NCBI GenBank assembly: GCA_016742125.1
Contig: JACVCM010000032.1
Coordinates: 1 to 23,274, forward strand
From: Sphingomonadaceae bacterium
GTDB taxonomy: Bacteria; Pseudomonadota; Alphaproteobacteria; Sphingomonadales; Sphingomonadaceae
DNA: 23,274 nt
Direction of reading: 5' to 3'
Under the pieces are notes generated by a model. The model was not told the DNA's origin. It searched no databases and saw only the letters and a list, made by a program, of their open reading frames with translations. A program made the position numbers and the translations under genes. Positions 1 to 5,799 of this stretch are shown piece after piece. The first letter of the stretch is position 1. Every line of letters starts with the position of its first letter.

Positions 1-256
1 TTGTTCCGACGGCATGGTCCTGATGCAATGTCATCCGGCCTGACAGGCAAAGCACCATCTCGTCACCCTCCGGATGCATTTCCCAGCTTTCCCAGTCCGC
101 CGTAAAGCGCGACATCGTAACGAGCCGTCCCTCTGCACCATCGGCGGAGTTGCGGGTTACATAATCCACATACCACTCCATCCCGGTAAAGGGTGGCTGT
201 ACAATTACGGTCGCGCCAAGGCCAAGATGCACCGGATTTTCAAGCAAATTAGGCAT
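1..256 (-). CDS. Cupin-domain protein (3' part missing)
   Basis: The reading frame starts at an ATG at 256 and runs off the left edge, giving the first 85 residues. It begins MPNLLENPVHLGLGA. Around residues 50-75 it has a cupin-like beta strand pattern, including WEMHPEGDEMVLCLSG and then the run into MTLHQD. The H-x-E-GDE-x-V-x-LSG pattern is typical of the first half of a small RmlC-like cupin, with the His and Glu as likely metal or ligand contacts. Members of this kind are single-domain proteins of roughly 110-130 residues, so about two thirds is present. The substrate cannot be told. The downstream part lies outside the window. The next gene upstream is on the same strand. Confidence 0.75.
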   Translation of the reverse strand, partial: MPNLLENPVHLGLGATVIVQPPFTGMEWYVDYVTRNSADGAEGRLVTMSRFTADWESWEMHPEGDEMVLCLSGRMTLHQDHAVGT

Positions 257-314
257 CGCGCATTTGTCCTTTCCGGTCAAAAGTGACACTAAAGTGACAG
301 CTTGAACACACAAA

Positions 315-695
315 TCAGGCCGCTGCCGGACCCATGACAAAAGCATTCAGCTTGTTGCCGTCGGGGTCGCGGAAATAGCCCGCATAAAAGCCCTCGCCGC
401 GCGCGCCGGGCGCGCCTTCGTCAGTGCCGCCATGAGCGAGCGCAATATCGTAAAGCCGCTGCACCTGATCCTTGTCGCTGGCCTCCAACGCGACCATCAC
501 GCCGTTGCCGACGCTGGCGGCATTGCCGTCATAGGGCCTGGTCAGGCCGATACCGGCGGCACCGCCGGGCTTTCCCCAGGCAATGAAACCGTCGAATTCC
601 ATCATCCGCGGCGTATCCAGTTCGGCAGCAATTGCATCGTAAAAAATCGCGGCCCTGGCTAGATCGTTGGTCCCGAGCGTTACATATCCAATCAT
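315..695 (-). CDS. VOC-fold (glyoxalase/bleomycin-resistance-like) protein
   Basis: This 126-residue protein begins MIGYVTLGTNDLARAAIFYD, the usual first beta-alpha unit of a vicinal-oxygen-chelate domain. It ends with the typical second-half motif FRDPDGNKLNAF, where the D-P-D-G-N turn precedes the last strand. The length fits a single VOC domain, which acts as a dimer and often binds a metal. The actual substrate is unknown and glyoxalase activity should not be assumed. A GGTGAGA ribosome-binding sequence lies 5 bases upstream of the ATG. A good promoter (722-750) sits just before it, so it is probably transcribed on its own although the GST gene upstream is on the same strand. Confidence 0.85.
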   Translation of the reverse strand: MIGYVTLGTNDLARAAIFYDAIAAELDTPRMMEFDGFIAWGKPGGAAGIGLTRPYDGNAASVGNGVMVALEASDKDQVQRLYDIALAHGGTDEGAPGARGEGFYAGYFRDPDGNKLNAFVMGPAAA

Positions 696-721
696 CGAAT
701 CTCACCCGTTCAAATAATAGA

Positions 722-750
722 ACAATACAAGAACATTCGATGATTGTCAA
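722..750 (-). promoter_or_regulatory. Sigma70-type promoter for the VOC gene
   Basis: On the minus strand TTGACA (745-750) and TATTGT (722-727) are separated by 17 bases and lie 27 bases upstream of the VOC start codon. The -35 box directly abuts the stop codon of the GST gene at 751-753. The match is by eye. Confidence 0.55.
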
Positions 751-1629
751 TCAGCCCGCCGGGACAATCTTGTCCTGCGTCCGGGTATCGAAATCGGATG
801 CGTCATGCCGTTCGTGTAGCTGGCTGGCAGGGTCGCCCATGACGCGATTGACCATGCGTCCGCGCTTGACCGCCGGTCGTTCGGCAATCTGGTCGGTCCA
901 TCGGATGACATTCGTGTAATCCTGTACCGACAGAAACTCGCCAGCTTCATATACCAAGCCCTTGACCAGTGCGCCGTACCACGGCCAGATCGCCATATCG
1001 GCGATGCTATATTCATCACCCGCCATATATTCGCGTTCGCCCAGGTTACGGTCCAGCACATCGAGCTGCCGCTTCACCTCCATCGCATAGCGGTCGATGG
1101 CATATTCGATCTTGAACGGCGCATAGGCGTAGAAATGCCCGAAACCGCCGCCTAGCATCGGTGCGCTGCCCATTTGCCAGAACAGCCAGTTCAGCGTTTC
1201 GGTGCGCGCATGATGTTCCGTTGGCAGGAAGGCGCCGAATTTTTCGGCGAGATAGAGCAGGATCGACCCCGATTCGAAGACCCGCGTCGGCTCGGGCGTC
1301 GAATGGTCGAACAAGGCCGGGATTTTCGAATTGGGATTGGCGCCGACAAAGCCGCTCGAAAACTGGTCGCCTTCGTTGATCTTGATAAGCCAGGCATCAT
1401 ATTCCGCGCCGCTGTGGCCGATCGCAAGCAGTTCCTCCAGCATCACCGTGACCTTCACCCCATTGGGCGTGGCAAGCGAATATAACTGCATCGGATGCTT
1501 GCCGATGGGCAGGTCCTTTTCATGCGTGGCGCCCGCAACGGGCCGGTTGATATTGGCGAAACGACCGCCATTTTCCCTGTTCCATTCCCAGACCTTGGCT
1601 GGGGTGTAATCCGATAATGTCTGGGGCAT
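751..1629 (-). CDS. yghU: Glutathione S-transferase, YghU type
   Basis: A 292-residue protein from the ATG at 1629, chosen over an in-frame ATG at 1689 because AGGAG lies 8 bases before it and homologous proteins start with a similar MPxxxYxPxKVW segment. It shows the long N-terminal extension of the nu-class YghU family (TPAKVWEWNRENGGRFANINRPVAG), then a thioredoxin-fold domain with the LYSLATPNGVKVTVMLEE signature around residues 50-70 and ESGSILLYLAEKFG, then an all-alpha C-terminal domain. E. coli YghU binds two glutathiones and has disulfide-bond reductase and peroxidase activity. The length matches YghU (about 288). It is presumably cytosolic. It sits alone between the crotonase (divergent) and the VOC gene. 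Confidence 0.9.
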   Translation of the reverse strand: MPQTLSDYTPAKVWEWNRENGGRFANINRPVAGATHEKDLPIGKHPMQLYSLATPNGVKVTVMLEELLAIGHSGAEYDAWLIKINEGDQFSSGFVGANPNSKIPALFDHSTPEPTRVFESGSILLYLAEKFGAFLPTEHHARTETLNWLFWQMGSAPMLGGGFGHFYAYAPFKIEYAIDRYAMEVKRQLDVLDRNLGEREYMAGDEYSIADMAIWPWYGALVKGLVYEAGEFLSVQDYTNVIRWTDQIAERPAVKRGRMVNRVMGDPASQLHERHDASDFDTRTQDKIVPAG

Positions 1630-1720
1630 TGGGGGAACTCCTGAAGGCGATTGAATCTGCTGTGAACAGTGCTGTGGGGTGCGTGTCACGTCAAGTCAGC
1701 AACAATATGCAAGTTTCAGG

Positions 1721-1749
1721 TTGACGTTTACGTAAAGCGCGTCTTTAAT
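1721..1749 (+). promoter_or_regulatory. Crotonase promoter with a MerR/LiuR-like operator
   Basis: TTGACG (1721-1726) and TTTAAT (1744-1749) are 17 bases apart, 27 bases before the crotonase start. The segment TTGACGTTTACGTAAAG (1721-1737) contains the perfect palindrome TTTACGTAAA. It closely resembles the operator type I know for MerR-family LiuR-like regulators of branched-chain amino acid and fatty-acid breakdown in proteobacteria. It overlaps the -35 box and most of the spacer. No regulator gene lies next to it, so the assignment rests on motif resemblance only. Confidence 0.5.
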
Positions 1750-1775
1750 TGCGCGGTTAAATCCGGGAGAAGAAA

Positions 1776-2456
1776 ATGTCCGCCACCATTGAAATCCAGA
1801 ACGATATCGCCATCATCCGCATGGACGATGGCAAGGCCAATGCGATCAATTTCGAGATGGTGGCGGCATTGAACGCCGCACTCGACACGGCAGAGGCAGA
1901 GGCCAGGGCAATTGTACTGGCCGGACGCGACGGGCGCTTTTCGGGCGGCTTCGACCTCAACGCCTTTGCCAGCCTTGGCGCGGACGGTGTGTATAAATTG
2001 CTCGACGCGGGCGCAGAACTGTTGGTGCGGCTCTATGGCGGGCCGCTCCCCGTGGTCGCCGCCTGCACCGGCCATGCGATTGCGATGGGGGTGTTTATCC
2101 TGAACGCCTGCGACACGCGCGTCGGCACGAGCGGTGAGTATAAAATCGGCGCGAACGAGGCGATTACCGGCATGAACTTACCCATCTTCGCTATCGAACT
2201 CGCCCGCGACCGCCTGAGTCCGCAGCACCTGACCCGTGCGATGGTGCAGGGCTTTATCTACGACCCCGAGGGCGCGGTTGAGGCGGGCTATCTGGATATG
2301 CTGGCCGAGGAAGGCAAGGTCGAGGCGACGGCGCTGGCCGTTGCCGGGCAGTTGGCGCAACTTCCCGGCAAGGCCTATGCGTGGAACAAGAAGGCTGTGC
2401 GCAAGGGGACGCTGGACCGGATAAGGGAGAGCTTGGGGGCGCATCATAAGCTTTGA
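1776..2456 (+). CDS. Crotonase / enoyl-CoA hydratase family protein
   Basis: A 226-residue single-domain protein with a GGGAGAAGAAA ribosome-binding region before the ATG. Motifs are the N-terminal strands (IAIIRMDDGKANAINFEMV), the CoA/oxyanion-hole motif GRFSGGFDLNAF at about residues 51-62, and the second oxyanion region near GHAIAMGVFILNACDTRVG. Family members bind acyl-CoA thioesters and catalyse hydration, isomerisation or related steps. At 226 residues it is shorter than typical enoyl-CoA hydratases (about 260), and I cannot place both canonical catalytic glutamates with confidence, so the exact reaction is open. The LiuR-like operator in its promoter suggests induction with acyl-CoA catabolism. 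It is transcribed divergently from the GST gene. Confidence 0.88.
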   Translation: MSATIEIQNDIAIIRMDDGKANAINFEMVAALNAALDTAEAEARAIVLAGRDGRFSGGFDLNAFASLGADGVYKLLDAGAELLVRLYGGPLPVVAACTGHAIAMGVFILNACDTRVGTSGEYKIGANEAITGMNLPIFAIELARDRLSPQHLTRAMVQGFIYDPEGAVEAGYLDMLAEEGKVEATALAVAGQLAQLPGKAYAWNKKAVRKGTLDRIRESLGAHHKL

Positions 2457-2486
2457 TATGATTGCCGTTAAATCGACATTGTTGTA

Positions 2487-2672
2487 ATGTCGTCGTCGAT
2501 GGACGTGTATATCGCCATGACGTTCGCAAAGCGGCGATTTGCCGAGGTTCGGCGACGTGCAAGCAATGGTGAAACATTCACGGTGACGAAATATGGCGTT
2601 CCGATTGCCCGTATTATTCCTGCTTTGCCCGACCAATGCGCGTCTCCTTTGGGAGAGGATACGAAGCCTTAG
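2487..2672 (+). CDS. Orphan Phd/YefM-like antitoxin, tail replaced by a repeat
   Basis: A 61-residue frame. From the internal ATG at 2499 it reads MDVYIAMTFAKRRFAEVRRR, then a GETFTVTKYGVPIARIIPA segment. This matches the Phd/YefM antitoxin pattern: an N-terminal helix ending in a short loop, then GExxxVTKxGxPxARxxP. Such antitoxins bind operator DNA and neutralise a toxin, often a PIN-domain or RelE/Doc-type protein. No toxin gene follows. From about 2640 the frame runs into the palindromic repeat, which supplies the last ten or so residues (SPLGEDTKP). I read it as a solitary or truncated unit left after a repeat insertion. Either ATG (2487 or 2499) could be used. No strong ribosome-binding site is visible. 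Confidence 0.55.
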   Translation: MSSSMDVYIAMTFAKRRFAEVRRRASNGETFTVTKYGVPIARIIPALPDQCASPLGEDTKP

Positions 2673-2811
2673 CCGTCAGGCTTAGGCGAAGTTGGTGAGG
2701 GGCTGTGCACTGTCGGGAGGGCTGAACCCCTCACCCAGCTTCGACTAGCCAGTCCTTCGACAAGCTCAGGACTGCCAAGTCTTTGCAACCCTCTCCAGAT
2801 GGGAGAGTGAG
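2640..2811 (-). repeat. Palindromic intergenic repeat, copy A (beside DUF559)
   Basis: The outer arms are inverted (TCCTTTGGGAGAGG at the left, CCCTCTCCAGATGGGAGAG at the right). The centre holds GGTGAGGGG (2694-2702) against CCCCTCACC (2727-2735). Read on the minus strand it aligns with copy B at 14936-15104: both share GAGAGGGTTGC, then an AAAG-CTTGGCAG stretch, GCTGGGTGAGGGGTT, CCCCTCACCAACTTCGCCTAA and a final CCTCT-CCAAAGG-GAG end. Copy A has an extra hairpin inside (see 2750-2774). Confidence 0.75.
2750..2774. repeat. Nested hairpin inside copy A
   Basis: CAGTCCT (2750-2756) and AGGACTG (2768-2774) form a perfect 7-bp stem around an 11-base loop (TCGACAAGCTC). Copy B lacks this stretch. 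It resembles the TCCTTCGACAAGCTCAGGAC type of dispersed bacterial intergenic hairpin, so a second small repeat appears to have been added inside the first. Confidence 0.55.
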
Positions 2812-2813
2812 CT

Positions 2814-3164
2814 TTACGACTCACCCCTCGCGTTCAGAACTGCCAACCGGACCATTTCCAACACGCCTTCGGTATTGGCCAGCACATCATTGTTCCAGAA
2901 CCGGATTACGGTGTATCCAGCCGCCTCAAGCGCCTTGGTCCTCGCCGCATCTTTCTCGACTTGTACCCCATGCTGCCCGCCGTCGAGTTCGATAATCAGC
3001 TTCGCTTCAACACAAAGAAAATCAGCAACATAAGGTTCAACGGGTGCCTGAAAGCGGAACTTCGCTCCTTCCATCTGCCGGTTCCGCAAATAGCGCCACA
3101 GCCGCGATTCGGCCTCGGTCCTGTCGCGACGTAAACGCCTCGCTATTGGGGTAAGCCGTTTCAT
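2814..3164 (-). CDS. DUF559 endonuclease-like protein (Vsr/PD-(D/E)XK fold)
   Basis: A 116-residue protein with the full DUF559 pattern: an N-terminal basic helix (LTPIARRLRRDRTEAESRLW), then FRFQAPVEPYVADFLC with D48, then KLIIELDGGQH (E59, D61), and FWNNDVLANTEGVLE near the end. The family is related to Vsr mismatch endonucleases and is predicted to cut DNA, with the D...E-x-D residues as metal ligands. No substrate is known. The gene is closely boxed in by palindromic repeats: the stop is 3 bases from copy A and the start is about 17 bases from the upstream repeat. The ribosome-binding site is weak. I infer a role linked to the repeats, by analogy with RAYT transposases and REP sequences. 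That is a hypothesis only. Confidence 0.85.
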   Translation of the reverse strand: MKRLTPIARRLRRDRTEAESRLWRYLRNRQMEGAKFRFQAPVEPYVADFLCVEAKLIIELDGGQHGVQVEKDAARTKALEAAGYTVIRFWNNDVLANTEGVLEMVRLAVLNARGES

Positions 3165-3180
3165 CCAAAGAGGTTAGCTC

Positions 3181-3211
3181 ATCTCCCTCTCCTTTGGGAG
3201 GGGGTATAGTG
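3181..3211. repeat. Palindromic repeat end upstream of DUF559
   Basis: CCCTCTCC and GGGAGGGGG form a hairpin around TTT, followed by GGTATAGTG. The last 12 bases (GGGGGTATAGTG, 3200-3211) recur exactly in inverted orientation at 14936-14947, where they start repeat copy B. Confidence 0.65.
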
Positions 3212-3213
3212 TA

Positions 3214-3288
3214 CAGCACAACAACGGTGCTGCTGACTACACGAAGTGCATTTCTGTACTCATCGTTTGATATTAGGACGTTGTGCTG
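3214..3288. other. Inverted repeats downstream of the methyltransferase gene
   Basis: CAGCACAAC (3214-3222) is matched in inverted orientation by GTTGTGCTG (3280-3288). CAGCAC (3214-3219) can alternatively pair with GTGCTG (3227-3232) around a 7-base loop. There is no T-run on either strand, so it is not a standard intrinsic terminator. It could slow or end transcription of the minus-strand operon, or be part of an element end. Confidence 0.35.
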
Positions 3289-3292
3289 GCTT

Positions 3293-4438
3293 CTACCTGC
3301 TTGGCCGCATGATCAAATCCACTTCCCCCGGCTTAGGGGACCGGTCTCCGAACAAATGAGTTTGCGTCGGCTTCGTGAACGGGGCCTCAAATACATCAAG
3401 CCGCTTTTCGGGAAAAATTTTTGAGAGAACCTCAATAGAAATGTCTCTTGTTACTTTCCTCGCATCAGTACGGACATAAATCGTAGCATCCTCCGAAAGG
3501 AGCCGACTTGCTGAAATGAAGGTATCGTGCAGCAACAAACGATAGCTTAATTTTGAATCGTATTTTCCTTTCCATTCGTCTCCGGTGATTGATGGTCTTT
3601 CACTCTCCCCAAGCAGCCAAAATCTCAACCATTGATCATAATAATATGACGTCACACCACAGTATGGCGGTGATGTAAGCAAAAGCCTAACACCGTTTTC
3701 AGGTCGCGAAATTCGTTTAAGTACTTTTCGGGAATCGCCAAGTTTTATTGATGATCTGTCAAATTTTGGGAAGCCTTTTTGGTATCTCCATTGAATCCGA
3801 GAACACATAAAATCAATAATATCAATTTCAGGTGGGATAACATAACCGTGTTTTCGCCACCAGTTTACAGAATAGTCGGGAGCAAGTGCCTTGGTTTGAC
3901 GCATCTGATTTGACAGGGATTGTGGAGAACCACTCTCTCCAATCTTACCGTGAAGATAGGTTAGCAGGAATGCCATAAGTGTCCTATCGACAACGCTTCG
4001 CTTCCAATCCAACTGCTCTCGCGCTGTAATGAGAAATGCGCGAACAGATCTTGAAAAGCAAATTTGGAAAAACTCTGGGAGAGAATCGGCTTCGACTAGA
4101 TTGTCGACCGAGGCAAAATGGAGATCGATCAGCCTACTTATCACTCTGTTTTCGGCAGCGGGCCTCAACTTTGTATTTCCATAAATCCATCCTAGTGGAT
4201 TGTGTTCTATGCCTATCCCCTCTCGCCCAGCTTCATAAGCGCAAAAAACCGACGTTCCGCGACCAGCAAACGGGTCTAAAACGACATCGCCCTTTTCGGA
4301 AAAGTCATTGATGACTTGCCGTGCAAAAGACACTGGAAACATCGCATAATATGGCCCCAAGCTCGCCCATCTTGAGGTGGTCGATTCTGGCCCATCCAAA
4401 CGCGCCCTAAGCCGCTCAATTGCGCTGAAAACATTCAC
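3293..4438 (-). CDS. Site-specific DNA methyltransferase (N4-C or N6-A type)
   Basis: A 381-residue SAM-dependent DNA amino-methyltransferase. The SAM-binding motif DPFAGRGTS is at residues 55-63, with IGIEHNPLGW following as motif II. The catalytic TSPPY is at 255-259, so motif I precedes motif IV. The stretch between (about 90-250) would contain target recognition. TSPPY occurs in both N4-cytosine and N6-adenine enzymes, so the modified base is undecided. Translation starts at a GTG that overlaps the NurA stop codon (GTGA), implying coupling. As the last gene of a HerA-NurA-methyltransferase operon it would mark self DNA if the unit is a defence system. No conventional restriction endonuclease is adjacent, and the NurA-like protein is the only nuclease candidate. 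Confidence 0.85.
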   Translation of the reverse strand: MNVFSAIERLRARLDGPESTTSRWASLGPYYAMFPVSFARQVINDFSEKGDVVLDPFAGRGTSVFCAYEAGREGIGIEHNPLGWIYGNTKLRPAAENRVISRLIDLHFASVDNLVEADSLPEFFQICFSRSVRAFLITAREQLDWKRSVVDRTLMAFLLTYLHGKIGESGSPQSLSNQMRQTKALAPDYSVNWWRKHGYVIPPEIDIIDFMCSRIQWRYQKGFPKFDRSSIKLGDSRKVLKRISRPENGVRLLLTSPPYCGVTSYYYDQWLRFWLLGESERPSITGDEWKGKYDSKLSYRLLLHDTFISASRLLSEDATIYVRTDARKVTRDISIEVLSKIFPEKRLDVFEAPFTKPTQTHLFGDRSPKPGEVDLIMRPSR

Positions 4439-5799
4439 GGGTGAGAGCCGTCGAATAATCCATGGATTATGTCTGTGCCACGTCTTAAGGGTATGGCCGC
4501 GTGAGCATTCGCGCGAACAAGCGGCATAAAACCGTCAGTGTATAGATAGGTCGCAAGGTGATCCAGAACGTTTAGAATATCCCCTACTCTTGGATAACAG
4601 GGTTCATCGTTCCGATAGAGATCACGGCTCGCCTCGTTGGCTATCGCGGTGGTAATAACTGCATGATCGCCGGTTGCGGTTTTATACAGAACCTTCCGAC
4701 CGAAGTAGGTATCTTTCCCGTGTGGTTTGGCGTCCTCTGGCCGAAGTGCGATGTTTCGATTTATGTATCTGGCTTCAAGCGCAATGGCCGTCTTTTTGGC
4801 ATATTTTGATCGCGGGCCACCTTCGGGAGTCATATCGATCTGATTAAAATGTTCGACGAAAGCGCCTGATTTCTCGACGCCGAAGACTGCCAAGTCAAAG
4901 CCCTTATTTCTGCACTTGTCATTAATGCGGCAAATCTCGTCGCGAACATATGGTGCCAGCCACGCGGCATGGCCGAATAGCGCCAGCGGCCCGTCAAGGA
5001 TGAAAACATTGTCGCGAAGGTAGCCGAGCGTTTCGTCCTTGGACGCAAAAAACCTGAGAACGTTAACCAACGAAAGAACCTCGACGAGATGCCTGACCTC
5101 TCCGTGGGCTTCACCGTTAGAACTTACATCACTGAAACGTTCGGAGAAACGAAAAATGTCCGCTTCATATAGGGCCGCTTTTCGTTCACACCCGCACTCA
5201 TAACGTCCCTCGCCGATGCCAAGTTCGTTTTCACAGTCTTCCACCGGACAACGCGGTCGCTTCCCCACACGCTCGCGGTTTGCGGTAATCGCGCGGACGG
5301 TATCAATCAGCGATTCATGCGCAGCACCAATCTTGCCCTCAAGAGTCTCCTGTACCACTTCGCGAAAAAAGTCTTTTGGCGTGTCACCTTGCACGTTTGG
5401 ACGGATGATATTTGCTCCAGGCAAAACCTTGTCGAACGTATGGGCTCGCTCCATTTCGTAGAAAACTCTAGGACTCGGAATTTCCCGCTCGCGCAAATTT
5501 AGTTTCGACAGGTCAATGCTGACCAGTGCGACTTTAAGCAACGAGACATCCGCCATTGGAAAACCATTGTCAACGGGGACATTTATCGTCGATCCATCGA
5601 CTGCTACGACACGGTTTGGCATCCAACTGTTCCTAGGAACAGTCAGTACAGCGGGGTTTGGCGCATCCGCCTCTTCGCGTTTGCGAACGCTCCCTTGAAA
5701 TTCTCGCAGTGCCTCGCTCCGCTCCAGCGAGAGGAGACTTTCGCCGGTCGCGAATTCCCCCTCATATGGCATTTGCGGTACTTTCGGCTCGGAACTCAT
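4435..5799 (-). CDS. nurA: NurA-like nuclease-domain protein
   Basis: A 454-residue protein with NurA landmarks: an early acidic motif VVAVDGS (D68), a second motif FILDGPLALFG (D270), and the C-terminal segment GFMPLVRANAHAAIPLR near 425-440, which fits the family's conserved His region. NurA proteins are 5'-3' exonucleases/endonucleases that work with the HerA ATPase to resect DNA ends. The pairing with the upstream HerA-like gene, with a 38-bp overlap, supports the call. An insertion with C185, C190, C203 and C205 looks like a small zinc-binding knuckle, which I do not recall from standard NurA. The ATG at 5799 has an AGG just upstream. A second ATG at 5772 would shorten the overlap to 11 bp. 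The 3' end overlaps the methyltransferase start. Confidence 0.8.
   Translation of the reverse strand: MSSEPKVPQMPYEGEFATGESLLSLERSEALREFQGSVRKREEADAPNPAVLTVPRNSWMPNRVVAVDGSTINVPVDNGFPMADVSLLKVALVSIDLSKLNLREREIPSPRVFYEMERAHTFDKVLPGANIIRPNVQGDTPKDFFREVVQETLEGKIGAAHESLIDTVRAITANRERVGKRPRCPVEDCENELGIGEGRYECGCERKAALYEADIFRFSERFSDVSSNGEAHGEVRHLVEVLSLVNVLRFFASKDETLGYLRDNVFILDGPLALFGHAAWLAPYVRDEICRINDKCRNKGFDLAVFGVEKSGAFVEHFNQIDMTPEGGPRSKYAKKTAIALEARYINRNIALRPEDAKPHGKDTYFGRKVLYKTATGDHAVITTAIANEASRDLYRNDEPCYPRVGDILNVLDHLATYLYTDGFMPLVRANAHAAIPLRRGTDIIHGLFDGSHP

Larger units (their letters stand above)
2640..3211 (-). mobile_element. Putative DUF559-repeat unit
   Basis: The DUF559 gene has palindromic repeat sequence on both sides: 3181-3211 upstream and 2640-2811 downstream. 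A second locus (14936-15104) has the same 5' end (CACTATACCCCCTC) joined directly to the same 3' section (GAGAGGGTTGC onward) with no gene between. That is the relation expected between a gene-carrying element and a gene-less derivative. Mobility itself is inferred, not shown. Confidence 0.4.
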
